A stretch of DNA of 64,000 nt from Streptomyces bikiniensis (GTDB lineage: Bacteria; Actinomycetota; Actinomycetes; Streptomycetales; Streptomycetaceae): the NCBI GenBank assembly GCA_000716465.1, contig JNWL01000018.1:90877-154876 (forward strand). The letters are read 5' to 3'. The notes under the pieces were generated by a model, which was given only the letters and a program-made list of their open reading frames with translations, did no database searches and had not been told where the DNA came from. The position numbers and the translations under genes are program-made. This document shows, piece by piece, positions 52,990-60,899 of this stretch (within the stretch, counting starts at the first letter, position 1; each line of letters begins with the position of its first letter).

Positions 52990-53373
52990 TCAGTTCTTCG
53001 GCGGGTCGACCAGCTGGAGGGCCAGGGTCGCCGGGGGCGGGGCGATGCCGGGGCCGCCGGCCTCGGTCCAGGCGAGGATGTCGTCGAGGCAGTCGTCGTC
53101 CAGGGTGAACCCGACCCACGCGGCCCGTCCGCCGCGCCGCCGGCCCTCGGTGGAGGGCTGCACCACGACGATGTTGGCCTGGGCGCAGGGCCCGAGGCAG
53201 TCGCTGGTACGGACGAGCAGGCGGCCCCCGGAGGCCGCGGCGGCCGCGCGGAGCCGGGCGAGCTGGGCGTCGTGGTCGGTGCCCGGGTTCTTGCGGGCGT
53301 CGCCGCAGCAGCAGCCCCGGCAGACGACGAGGGAGCAGGGGCGGGCCCCGTACCGTATCGGTGGCGGGGTCAC
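52990..53373 (-). CDS. Thioredoxin-like [2Fe-2S] ferredoxin-domain protein
   Basis: 127 aa. Cluster cysteines are in SLVVCRGCCCGDARKN and RTSDCLGPCAQANIVVVQP, the pattern of thioredoxin-fold [2Fe-2S] ferredoxins. The C-terminal half contains an acidic helix (LDDDCLDDILAWTEAGG). It may carry electrons in the cytoplasm; its partner is unknown. The ATG overlaps the stop of the upstream isochorismatase-like gene (ATGA, 53373-53370), so the two are made together. Confidence 0.85.
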   Translation of the reverse strand: MTPPPIRYGARPCSLVVCRGCCCGDARKNPGTDHDAQLARLRAAAAASGGRLLVRTSDCLGPCAQANIVVVQPSTEGRRRGGRAAWVGFTLDDDCLDDILAWTEAGGPGIAPPPATLALQLVDPPKN

Positions 53374-53891
53374 TCCGGGCCGTCCAGGGTGATCGCGGAG
53401 ACGGGGGCGACCGTGCCGAGGCGGGGGAAGTCGAGGGTGACGGAGGCGCGGTGCTCGTCGGCGGTGAGGGCGGACATGGCGTCCTCGGCGAAGACGAGGC
53501 CGTAGCCGAGGTCGCAGGCGGCACGGGCGGTGGACTCGACGCCCAGGTTGGTGGCGACGCCGCCGAGGACGAGGGTGTCGGCGCCGAGGCCGGAGAGCAG
53601 CTCGTGGAGGCCGGTGTCCTGGAAGCCGCCGATGGTGCGCTTGACGACGACCGGGTCGCCGTCCCGGACGAGGTCGGGGACGAGTTCGCTGCCGGGCGGC
53701 TGGGTGGCGGTGTTCGGGCGCTCGACGCGGAGGTGGACGACGGGCGCTCCGGCGTCCCGGAAGGTGTCGGCGAGCCGGGCGGAGGCGGCGAGGACGTCGG
53801 CGCCGGGGCGGGGGGCGAGGGGCAGGGCGACGATGCGTTCCATCAGGTCGACGAGGACGAGGGCGGTGCGGCCGGGATCGAGTGCGGGCAT
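53370..53891 (-). CDS. Isochorismatase-like hydrolase lacking the catalytic Cys (YecD type)
   Basis: 173 aa. The fold is clear: RTALVLVDLMERIVALPL (Asp), PVVVKRTIGGFQDTGL (Lys) and VLGGVATNLGVESTARAACDLGY. In cysteine hydrolases the last block is GVATNxCVEST; here Gly replaces Cys, as in E. coli YecD. The reaction is therefore not the usual amide hydrolysis and is unknown. It is translationally coupled to the [2Fe-2S] protein gene. Confidence 0.85.
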   Translation of the reverse strand: MPALDPGRTALVLVDLMERIVALPLAPRPGADVLAASARLADTFRDAGAPVVHLRVERPNTATQPPGSELVPDLVRDGDPVVVKRTIGGFQDTGLHELLSGLGADTLVLGGVATNLGVESTARAACDLGYGLVFAEDAMSALTADEHRASVTLDFPRLGTVAPVSAITLDGPE

Positions 53892-53948
53892 GGGAGCACC
53901 GTAGCGGCCGTGATGATCGTCGAGGGGTGGCCGGGGGTGTGATCCGGC

Positions 53949-54989
53949 CTACGGCACCTTCTCCGCCGGGAGGGGGTGCGCGTGGGGTTCCGGGGCGGGC
54001 GGTTCGCCGTCGTGGGCGCGGCGCTTCGCGATGACCGCGCAGACCATGAGCTGCATCTGGTGGAAGAGCATCAGCGGGAGGACGGCGAGGGAGGCCTGGG
54101 CACCGAAGAGGACGCTGGCCATCGGGAGCCCGGCCGCCAGGCTCTTCTTGGAGCCGGCGAACTGGATCGCGATCCGGTCGGCCCGGTCGAAGCCGAGGCG
54201 CCCGGCCCCGTACCAGGTCGCCGTCAGCATCGCCGCGAGCAGGGCGGCCTCGACGGCGAGCAGCAGGCCGAGCCGGGCGGGGGTCACCAGGTGCCAGATG
54301 CCCGCGACCATGCCCTGGCTGAAAGCGGTGTAGACGACGAGCAGGATCGAGCCCCGGTCCACATGTCCCAGGACCTTCTTGTGGCGGACCAGGAGGCCGC
54401 CGACCCAGCGGCGCAGGAACTGGCCCGCGAGGAACGGCACGAGGAGCTGGAGGACGATCCGCAGGATGCCGTCGGCGGAGAGGCCGCCCGCGCCGCCGCC
54501 GAGGAGCAGCGCCGCGAGCAGCGGGGTCAGGACGATGCCGGCGAGCGAGGAGAACGAGCCGGCGCAGATCGCTGCGGGCACGTTGCCCCGGGCGATCGAG
54601 GTGAAGGCGATGGAGGACTGGATGGTGGAGGGCACCAGGCAGAGGAAGAGGAGCCCGCCGTAGAGCTGGGGCGTGAGCACGGCGGGGACGAGTCCGCGCG
54701 CGGCGAGGCCGAGGAGCGGGAAGAGCAGGAAGGTGCAGCCGAGGACGGTGAGGTGGAGCCGCCAGTGCCTCAGGCCGTCGAGCGCCTCGCGGGTGGAGAG
54801 CCGGGCCCCGTAGAGGAAAAAGAGGAGGGCCACGGCCCCGGTCGACGTCCCTTCCACGACGGTCGCGGCGGTCCCGGAGGCGGGCAGGAGCGCGGCGAGG
54901 ACGACCGTGCCGAGCAGCGCCAGGACGTACGCGTCGACCGGGAGCCGGGAGAGGAGTCGGCGGGTTCGGCCGGTGGTGCGGGGGGTCAT
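53949..54989 (-). CDS. Bile acid:sodium symporter-like transporter (SBF-like)
   Basis: 346 aa with about 10 membrane helices. Family motifs include FLYGARLSTREALDGLRHWRLH, CLVPSTIQSSIAFTSIARGN and RIAIQFAGSKKSLAAGLPMA. Related proteins carry organic anions with sodium; the substrate here is unknown. ATG 54989 is used; GTG 54998 is an alternative in the same frame. It is divergent from a LysR gene, with degenerate 41-bp repeats in between, and the LysR protein probably controls it. Confidence 0.88.
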   Translation of the reverse strand: MTPRTTGRTRRLLSRLPVDAYVLALLGTVVLAALLPASGTAATVVEGTSTGAVALLFFLYGARLSTREALDGLRHWRLHLTVLGCTFLLFPLLGLAARGLVPAVLTPQLYGGLLFLCLVPSTIQSSIAFTSIARGNVPAAICAGSFSSLAGIVLTPLLAALLLGGGAGGLSADGILRIVLQLLVPFLAGQFLRRWVGGLLVRHKKVLGHVDRGSILLVVYTAFSQGMVAGIWHLVTPARLGLLLAVEAALLAAMLTATWYGAGRLGFDRADRIAIQFAGSKKSLAAGLPMASVLFGAQASLAVLPLMLFHQMQLMVCAVIAKRRAHDGEPPAPEPHAHPLPAEKVP

Positions 54990-55038
54990 GGGCTCCACTG
55001 TCTGTGCGGTTCCGGGGGGGCGGGGGCCCGTGCGTGCG

Positions 55039-55144
55039 CTTCCGGGGTCTGTGCGGGCGCCTCCGGGTCCGTCCGGGCGTTTCCGGGGTCTGTGCGGGCG
55101 CCTTCGGGTCTGTCAGGGCGTTTCCGGGGGCGGGCGTCCGGGTC
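55039..55144. repeat. 41-bp tandem repeats between the transporter and LysR genes
   Basis: Units start at 55039, 55080 and 55121 (the last partial), each beginning with a TTCCGGGG core followed by TCTGTGCGGGCGCC in the full units. They occupy most of the transporter's upstream region. Confidence 0.75.
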
Positions 55145-55180
55145 CATCCTGCTCCACGGCCCGGTGATCGGGAATCTCGT

Positions 55181-55217
55181 ACAGTGCTCTGACTGTCATC
55201 ACGTACCGCGATAACCT
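55181..55217 (+). promoter_or_regulatory. LysR promoter with inverted repeat
   Basis: CTGACT (55189-55194) and TAACCT (55212-55217) are 17 bp apart. The inverted repeat ACAGT-N6-ACTGT (55181-55196) overlaps the -35 box, as expected for LysR autoregulation. GTG 55224 is 6 nt after the -10 box. Confidence 0.5.
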
Positions 55218-55223
55218 CGTGCC

Positions 55224-56090
55224 GTGTACGAGCCGACCCAGCTGCGCACCTTCCTCGCCGTGGCCCAGACGCTGAGCTTCACGCGGGCCGCGGACCGGCT
55301 CGGGCTGCGCCAGTCGACCGTCAGCCAGCACGTGCGGCGCCTGGAGGAGGCGACCGGCCGGGCGCTCTTCAGCCGGGACACGCACCGCGTGGAGCTGACC
55401 GAGGACGGCGAGGCGATGCTCGGCTTCGCGCGGACGATCCTCCAGGCGCACGAGCGGGCGGCGGCGTTCTTCGGCGGGACGCGACTGCGCGGGCGGCTGC
55501 GGTTCGGGGCGTCGGAGGACTTCGTGACGACCCGGCTGCCGGAGATCCTGGAGTCCTTCCGGCGCGAGCACCCCGAGGTCGACCTGGAGCTGACGGTCGA
55601 GCTCTCGGGGACGCTCCAGGCCCGGCTCGCGGCGGGTCGGCTCGATCTGATCCTGGCCAAGCGGCGGGGCACCGAGAGCGGGGGCCGGCTCGTCTGGGAG
55701 GACTCCCTGATCTGGATCGGGGCGCCGGGGCTGCGGGTCGAGCCGGACAGGCCGGTGCCGCTCATCCTGTACCCGCCGCCGGGGATCACCCGGGCGCGGG
55801 CCCTGGAGGCGTTGGAGGCGCAGGGGCGGGCGTGGCGGATCGCCTGTACGAGTTCCAGCCTGAGTGCGAACGTGGCGGCGGCCCGCGCGGGGCTCGGGGT
55901 GATGGCGCACACCCGGGGCCTGGTGCCGCCGGGGCTCGTGCCCGTACCGGCCCGGGCGGGACTGCCGGACCTGGGCGAGGTGGGCTTCGTGCTGCGGCGG
56001 GGGCGCCGGGGCGGGGAGGCGCAGGAGGCGGCCGACGCGCTGGCGGAGGCGATCCTGGCGGGCGGCGACCGGCTGCACCGCCCGCGCTGA
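55224..56090 (+). CDS. LysR-family transcriptional regulator
   Basis: 288 aa. The N-terminal helix-turn-helix is TQLRTFLAVAQTLSFTRAADRLGLRQSTVSQHVRRLEEATGR, followed by the effector domain beginning LRGRLRFGASEDFVTTRLPEILESFRREHPEVDLELTV. The co-inducer is unknown. It is divergent from the SBF-like transporter gene, the classic LysR arrangement with its target. The GTG start lacks a ribosome binding site and is probably leaderless. Confidence 0.92.
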   Translation: MYEPTQLRTFLAVAQTLSFTRAADRLGLRQSTVSQHVRRLEEATGRALFSRDTHRVELTEDGEAMLGFARTILQAHERAAAFFGGTRLRGRLRFGASEDFVTTRLPEILESFRREHPEVDLELTVELSGTLQARLAAGRLDLILAKRRGTESGGRLVWEDSLIWIGAPGLRVEPDRPVPLILYPPPGITRARALEALEAQGRAWRIACTSSSLSANVAAARAGLGVMAHTRGLVPPGLVPVPARAGLPDLGEVGFVLRRGRRGGEAQEAADALAEAILAGGDRLHRPR

Positions 56091-56441
56091 CGGAGCGGCC
56101 CCCGGCTCCCGGCATCCCGACCGACGGAGCGGCTCGGCACCGGCGCCCCCGCCGACGGAGCCGCCGGTTCCGCACGGGCGGGCCCGCGTGCGGGGTCCGC
56201 CGTGAGCGGCCCGTACAGATTCCGTGGAGATTCGCGCCCGGCGGACGTACCGCTCGGTACGCAATCCCCCCGCCGCGCCCCCGACTTGGCTCCCCCACCC
56301 ATTCTGACCTGTGCGAACGGTGAATGTCCCGGCTTGGTGAAGGTCCTCCCGCCGGGCAGTCGGGTGGGGTACCGTCACCCGCGCCGTACGGAGAGCGACC
56401 AACGGGCTTTTCCAGCCATCGAGCCGTCGAGGAGCAGGTCA
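56091..56441. other. Upstream region of the acyl-CoA ligase gene with a palindrome
   Basis: 351 bp with no supported gene. CGTACCGCTCGGTACG (56246-56261) has perfect 7-bp arms around CT and is a candidate repressor site. No clear promoter was found. Confidence 0.4.
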
Positions 56442-58265
56442 GTGCGCGAGTTCACCGTGCCGCCCGTCGAGGCGGCGCCTCAGGTCGGCGGTCTGGCGGA
56501 CGCCGTGTTCGCGCACGCCCTGGCCGACCCGGACCGGATCGCTTTCGGCCGCAAGGGCCCGGACGGGAAGTGGCGGGACGTGACGGCCGCCCGGTTCCGG
56601 GACGAGGTCCTGGGCCTCGCGAAGGGGCTGGTCGCGGAGGGGGTGCGGTTCGGCGACCGGGTCGCGATCATGGCCCGCACCCGGTACGAGTGGACGCTCT
56701 TCGACTTCGCCCTGTGGACGCTGGGCGCGCAGCCCGTGCCGGTCTATCCGACCTCCTCCGCCGACCAGGTCCTCTGGATGCTGCACGACGCCGAGGTGAC
56801 GGCGTGCGTGGTGGAGCACGAGGACCACGCCATGACGATCGGCTCGGTGATCGACCGGCTGCCCCTGCTGCGGCGCCTGTGGCAGCTGGACGCGGGCGCG
56901 GTGGAGGAGGTGACGGCGGCGGGGGCAGGCATCGGCGAGGAGGTCGTGCACCGGCACCGGCGGGCGGTGACCCCCGAGACGGTGGCGACGGTCATCTACA
57001 CGTCGGGGACGACCGGACGGCCCAAGGGCTGTGTGATCACCCACTCCCACCTGATGTTCGAGACGGACATGGTGACGGGCCGCTGGGAGCCGGTCTTCCG
57101 CTCCCGCCCCGGGGAGCCGGCCTCGACGCTGCTGTTCCTGCCGCTGGCGCACGTCTTCGGGCGGATGGTGGAGGTGGCGGCGGTCCGGGGCGGGGTGAAG
57201 CTGGGGCACCAGCCCGTGATGGCGGCGGCCGAGCTGCTTCCCGACCTGGCGGCCTTCCGGCCGAGCTTCGTCCTGGCGGTGCCGTACGTCTTCGAGAAGG
57301 TCTTCCACGCGGCCCGGCGCCGGGCGGAGGCCGAGGGGAAGGCGGGCCCCTTCGACAAGGCCGTGGAGGTGGCGGTGGCGTACGCGGAGGCGCTGGAGCA
57401 GAAGGCGTTCGGACGCGGGCCGGGGCCGTCGGCGGCGCTGCGGGTGCAGCACCAGTTCTTCGAGAAGACGGTGTACGGGAAGGTGCGCGGGGCCCTGGGC
57501 GGGCGGGTCCGGCACGCCATGTCGGGCGGTTCGGCGATGGACCGCAGGCTGGGCCTCTTCTTCGCGGGGGCGGGGGTCACGGTCTTCGAGGGGTACGGGC
57601 TCACCGAGTCCTCGGCGGCCGCCACGGCGAACCCGCCGGAGCGGATCAAGTACGGCACGGTCGGGCAGCCGGTGCCGGGCACGACGGTGCACGTCGCGGA
57701 GGACGGGGAGGTGTGGCTGCACGGCGGCCAGGTCTTCTCCGGCTACCTCAACGACCCCGAGGCGACCGCCGCCGTCCTCAGCGACGGCTGGCTGGCCACC
57801 GGGGACATCGGCAGCCTCGACGAGGACGGCTATCTGACGATCACCGGGCGGAAGAAGGAGATCCTGGTGACCTCGGGCGGCAAGAGCGTCTCCCCCGGGG
57901 CCCTGGAGGAGCGGGTGCGGGCGCATCCGCTGATCGCCCAGTGCATCGTCGTCGGCAACGACCGGCCGTACGTCGCCGCCCTGGTGACGCTCGACCAGGA
58001 GGCGGTGGAGCACTGGCTCGCGATCCAGGGGCGGCCGCCGCTCGCCCCGGCCGAGCTGGTGCGCGACCCGGCCCTGGAGACGGAGATCCGGCGGGGCGTG
58101 GTCGCGGCGAACACGCTGGTCTCGCAGGCCGAGTCGATCCGCACCTTCCGCATCCTGGCGCACCCCTTCAGCGAGGAGCACGGGCTGCTCACCCCGTCCC
58201 TGAAGCTGAAGCGGAGGGCGATCGAGCGGGCGTACGCGACCGAGGTCGCGGCGCTGTACGGCTGA
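56442..58265 (+). CDS. Long-chain acyl-CoA synthetase (FadD-type AMP-forming ligase)
   Basis: 607 aa. The AMP-forming motifs are TVIYTSGTTGRPKGCVITH (P-loop), VFEGYGLTESSA (A5), GWLATGDIGSLDEDGYLTITGRKKE (A7-A8) and the C-terminal Lys region LTPSLKLKRR (A10). It activates fatty acids to acyl-CoA, feeding beta-oxidation or lipid synthesis. GTG 56442 has GAGGAG 8 nt upstream; the frame is open further up but the conserved N-terminus begins here. Its chain-length preference is unknown. Confidence 0.92.
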   Translation: MREFTVPPVEAAPQVGGLADAVFAHALADPDRIAFGRKGPDGKWRDVTAARFRDEVLGLAKGLVAEGVRFGDRVAIMARTRYEWTLFDFALWTLGAQPVPVYPTSSADQVLWMLHDAEVTACVVEHEDHAMTIGSVIDRLPLLRRLWQLDAGAVEEVTAAGAGIGEEVVHRHRRAVTPETVATVIYTSGTTGRPKGCVITHSHLMFETDMVTGRWEPVFRSRPGEPASTLLFLPLAHVFGRMVEVAAVRGGVKLGHQPVMAAAELLPDLAAFRPSFVLAVPYVFEKVFHAARRRAEAEGKAGPFDKAVEVAVAYAEALEQKAFGRGPGPSAALRVQHQFFEKTVYGKVRGALGGRVRHAMSGGSAMDRRLGLFFAGAGVTVFEGYGLTESSAAATANPPERIKYGTVGQPVPGTTVHVAEDGEVWLHGGQVFSGYLNDPEATAAVLSDGWLATGDIGSLDEDGYLTITGRKKEILVTSGGKSVSPGALEERVRAHPLIAQCIVVGNDRPYVAALVTLDQEAVEHWLAIQGRPPLAPAELVRDPALETEIRRGVVAANTLVSQAESIRTFRILAHPFSEEHGLLTPSLKLKRRAIERAYATEVAALYG

Positions 58266-58380
58266 CGCGGGGGCACGGGGCCGGAGAACCGGAACGCCCG
58301 TCGTGGAATGCGGGGCGGCCCGTGATCGTTGACGCTGGGAGTACCCCCGTACGACCACACGACGTAAGGATCTCCCTCAC

Positions 58381-59226
58381 GTGAGCACGGACAGCAAGGT
58401 TCCCCAGGTCACCCTGAACAACGGCGTGCAGATGCCGCAGCTCGGCTTCGGCGTCTGGCAGGTGCCGGACGACGAGGCGGAGAAGGCCGTGGCGACCGCC
58501 CTGGAGGCCGGCTACCGCTCGATCGACACCGCCGCGATCTACGAGAACGAGAAGGGCACGGGGCGTGCCGTCGCCGCGTCCGGGATCGCCCGCGAGGACC
58601 TGTTTGTCACCACCAAGCTGTGGAACAGCGAGCAGGGCTACGACACGACGCTGCGCGCCTTCGACGCCTCCCTCGACAAGCTGGGCCTCGATCACGTCGA
58701 CCTGTACCTGATCCACTGGCCGGTCCCGGCGAAGGACGCGTACGTCGACACGTACCGGGCGTTCGAGAAGATCCTCGCGGACGGGCGCGCGAAGGCGATC
58801 GGCGTCTCGAACTTCCTCCCGGAGCACCTGGAGCGGCTGATCGGCGAGACGTCGGTCGTGCCCGCCGTCAACCAGATCGAGCTGCACCCGCAGCTCTCCC
58901 AGCAGGCCTCGCGCGAGGCGCACGCCCGGTACGGCATCGCGACCGAGGCGTGGTCGCCGCTCGGCCAGGGCAAGGGGCTCCTGGAGGTCCCGGCGATCGT
59001 CGCGATCGCGCAGAAGCACGGCCGGACCCCGGCCCAGGTGGTGCTGCGCTGGCACCTCCAGCTGGGGAACGTGGTGATCCCGAAGTCGGTCACCCCCTCG
59101 CGGATCGCCGAGAACATCGACGTCTTCGGCTTCGAGCTGGACGACGAGGACCTGGCCGGGATCGCCGCCCTCGACGAGGGCCGGCGCCTCGGCCCGGACC
59201 CGGCGGAGTTCAGCGTCGGGGCCTGA
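58381..59226 (+). CDS. Aldo/keto reductase
   Basis: 281 aa. The catalytic tetrad is complete: Asp and Tyr in YRSIDTAAIYENE, Lys in FVTTKLWN and His in LYLIHWP. The cofactor loop IPKSVTPSRIAEN indicates NADPH. It resembles 2,5-diketo-gluconate reductase types that reduce varied aldehydes and ketones. GTG 58381 has AAGGA about 10 nt upstream. A strong terminator follows. Confidence 0.92.
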   Translation: MSTDSKVPQVTLNNGVQMPQLGFGVWQVPDDEAEKAVATALEAGYRSIDTAAIYENEKGTGRAVAASGIAREDLFVTTKLWNSEQGYDTTLRAFDASLDKLGLDHVDLYLIHWPVPAKDAYVDTYRAFEKILADGRAKAIGVSNFLPEHLERLIGETSVVPAVNQIELHPQLSQQASREAHARYGIATEAWSPLGQGKGLLEVPAIVAIAQKHGRTPAQVVLRWHLQLGNVVIPKSVTPSRIAENIDVFGFELDDEDLAGIAALDEGRRLGPDPAEFSVGA

Positions 59227-59243
59227 CCCCGCGCGGGGCGCCG

Positions 59244-59281
59244 ACGGGCGCCGGAGCCGTTCCGACGGCTCCGGCGCCCGT
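59244..59281 (+). terminator. Terminator hairpin after the aldo/keto reductase gene
   Basis: Perfect 17-bp arms (ACGGGCGCCGGAGCCGT and complement) with a TCCG loop, then TTGTC. Confidence 0.85.
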
Positions 59282-59352
59282 TGTCGTACCCCGGGCATAG
59301 GGTCGGTGACGGCCGGTGGGGCCAGTCGGGCGGAGCGTGAGGAGTCGGTACG

Positions 59353-59817
59353 GTGAGCGGTGCGCCGGGGCCCGTGGAGGAGGGCGTCTACCGGGTGCGG
59401 AACGTGGCCAGCGGGCTGCTCCTGGAGGTGTACGAGGGGTCCTCGCGCGCCGGGGCGAAGGTGCAGCAGGGCACCGAGAGCGGAACTCCCGGGCAGCACT
59501 GGCACATCGCGCCCGTGCCGAACGGCGGCGGGCTCTACCACCTGGTCAACGCGGCCAGCGGCAAACGGCTCGACGTCGCGAACGCGTCCACGGAGAACGG
59601 CGCGCGCATCCAGCAGTGGCGGGCGAACAACTTCGGCGCGCAGGAGTGGATCATCGAGCAGGACCTCCAGTCGCCGGGCACCGTGGCCCTGGTGAGCTTC
59701 GTCAGCGGCCTGTTCCTGGAGGTCGCGGACGGCTCGGAGGAGGACGGCGGGGACGTACGGCAGTGGGAGGACACCGACTCCCCGTTCCAGTGGTGGCGGT
59801 TGGAGCCGGTGTCCTGA
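59353..59817 (+). CDS. Intracellular ricin-type beta-trefoil lectin
   Basis: 154 aa, one complete beta-trefoil. The three QxW-type repeats are seen as GQHWHI, IQQWRANNFGAQEWII and VRQWEDTDSPFQWWRL, with KRLDVANASTENGARI typical of RICIN domains. Most bacterial members are secreted parts of glycosidases; this one has neither signal peptide nor catalytic domain. It may bind a cytoplasmic glycan or protein. GAGGAG lies about 9 nt before GTG 59353, and TAGGGT (59299-59304) is a candidate -10 box. Confidence 0.85.
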   Translation: MSGAPGPVEEGVYRVRNVASGLLLEVYEGSSRAGAKVQQGTESGTPGQHWHIAPVPNGGGLYHLVNAASGKRLDVANASTENGARIQQWRANNFGAQEWIIEQDLQSPGTVALVSFVSGLFLEVADGSEEDGGDVRQWEDTDSPFQWWRLEPVS

Positions 59818-59845
59818 GCCGCGCGGTCCCGGAGTGCCCGGCGCT

Positions 59846-60778
59846 TCACGCCCCGGCGCGGTGCTCCTGCGGGCTGAGGCCCCGTACCCGCTTGAAGGCG
59901 GCGCTCAGGGCGAACGCGCCGCTGTAGCCGACCTGTCGGGCGACGGACTCGACGGTGGCGTCCGTCCCGCGCAGCAGATCGGCGGCGAGCGCGAGCCGCC
60001 AGCCGGTGAGGTACGCCATCGGGGGCTCCCCGACGAGGGCGGTGAACCGGCGGGCGAGCGCGGCCCGCGACGCGCCCGTCTTCGCGGCGAGCGAGGCGAC
60101 GGTCCAGGGGTGGGCGGGGTCGTTCTGGAGCAGCCGGAGCGCCCGGCCGACCACCGGGTCGCCCATCGCCCGGTACCAGGCGGGGGCTTCGGCGCCGGGG
60201 CGGGAGAACCAGGCGCGGACGGCGGAGATGAGCAGCAGGTCGAGCACCCGGTCGAGGACGGCGCTCTGGCCCGGCTCGTCGCGGGAGACCTCCTCTTCGA
60301 GGAAGGGCATGAGGGGGCAGTGCCACGTGTCGGCGGGCAGGTGGAGGAGGCCGGGCAGGGCGTCGAGGAGCCGGCGGCCGACCTCGCCGTCCATCCGGTA
60401 GGTGCCGACGAGCACGGTGGCGGTGCCGTCGGGGGCGTTCCCCCAGGTGCGGACGCCGAGCCGCATGCTCTGGTCGAGCGGTTCCCCGTCGAGGCTGGTG
60501 CACTCGCCCCCGGGCCCGGCCAGGGCGTGGGGCGGGGTGCCGGGGGCGTCGGCGACGGTGTACGGCTCGGGCCCCCGGACGACGGCGATGTCCCCGGGCT
60601 TCAGCAGGACGGGCGCGCCGGTCCCGGGGACGACCCAGGCCTCGCCGCCGGTGACGCACATCAGGCAGAGCGGGGCGCCGTCCTCGACGCGCACGGACCA
60701 CGGCGGCTCCATGATCATGCGGAGCAGGAAGGCGCCCTTGGCGCGGGGCCCGTCGAGGAGTCCGGCGAGTGCGTCCAT
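59846..60778 (-). CDS. AraC-family transcriptional regulator with cupin sensor
   Basis: 310 aa. The N-terminal cupin (residues 1-170) includes VLLKPGDIAVVRGPEPYTV. The C-terminal AraC domain has both helix-turn-helices: WTVASLAAKTGASRAALARRFTALVGEPPMAYLTGWRL and SVARQVGYSGAFALSAAFKRVRGLSPQEHR. It belongs to the group that partners with divergent short-chain reductases. TAGGCT (60792-60787) lies 8 nt before the ATG, suggesting a leaderless mRNA. Direct repeats at 60827-60855 are its probable site. Confidence 0.92.
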   Translation of the reverse strand: MDALAGLLDGPRAKGAFLLRMIMEPPWSVRVEDGAPLCLMCVTGGEAWVVPGTGAPVLLKPGDIAVVRGPEPYTVADAPGTPPHALAGPGGECTSLDGEPLDQSMRLGVRTWGNAPDGTATVLVGTYRMDGEVGRRLLDALPGLLHLPADTWHCPLMPFLEEEVSRDEPGQSAVLDRVLDLLLISAVRAWFSRPGAEAPAWYRAMGDPVVGRALRLLQNDPAHPWTVASLAAKTGASRAALARRFTALVGEPPMAYLTGWRLALAADLLRGTDATVESVARQVGYSGAFALSAAFKRVRGLSPQEHRAGA

Positions 60779-60826
60779 GGTCCGCAAGCCTAGGGCGAGT
60801 CCGACGGATCGGGCCCCGCGCGGACG

Positions 60827-60855
60827 CGTGAGACGCACGCGTAGGGACGTGAGAC
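60827..60855. promoter_or_regulatory. AraC-type direct repeats in the divergent promoter region
   Basis: CGTGAGAC occurs at 60827-60834 and 60848-60855, exactly 21 bp (two helical turns) apart. This is the typical spacing for AraC proteins. Confidence 0.6.
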
Positions 60856-60899
60856 TGCGCGGCATGGGCCCGGGGGCCGCCGGGCGGGAGCCTTGGGGC

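Noticed and set aside
53976..55214. 412-codon plus-strand frame opposite the SBF-like transporter
   Set aside because: Glu/Arg/Gly/Pro low complexity and no start signal; the minus strand encodes a ten-helix transporter.
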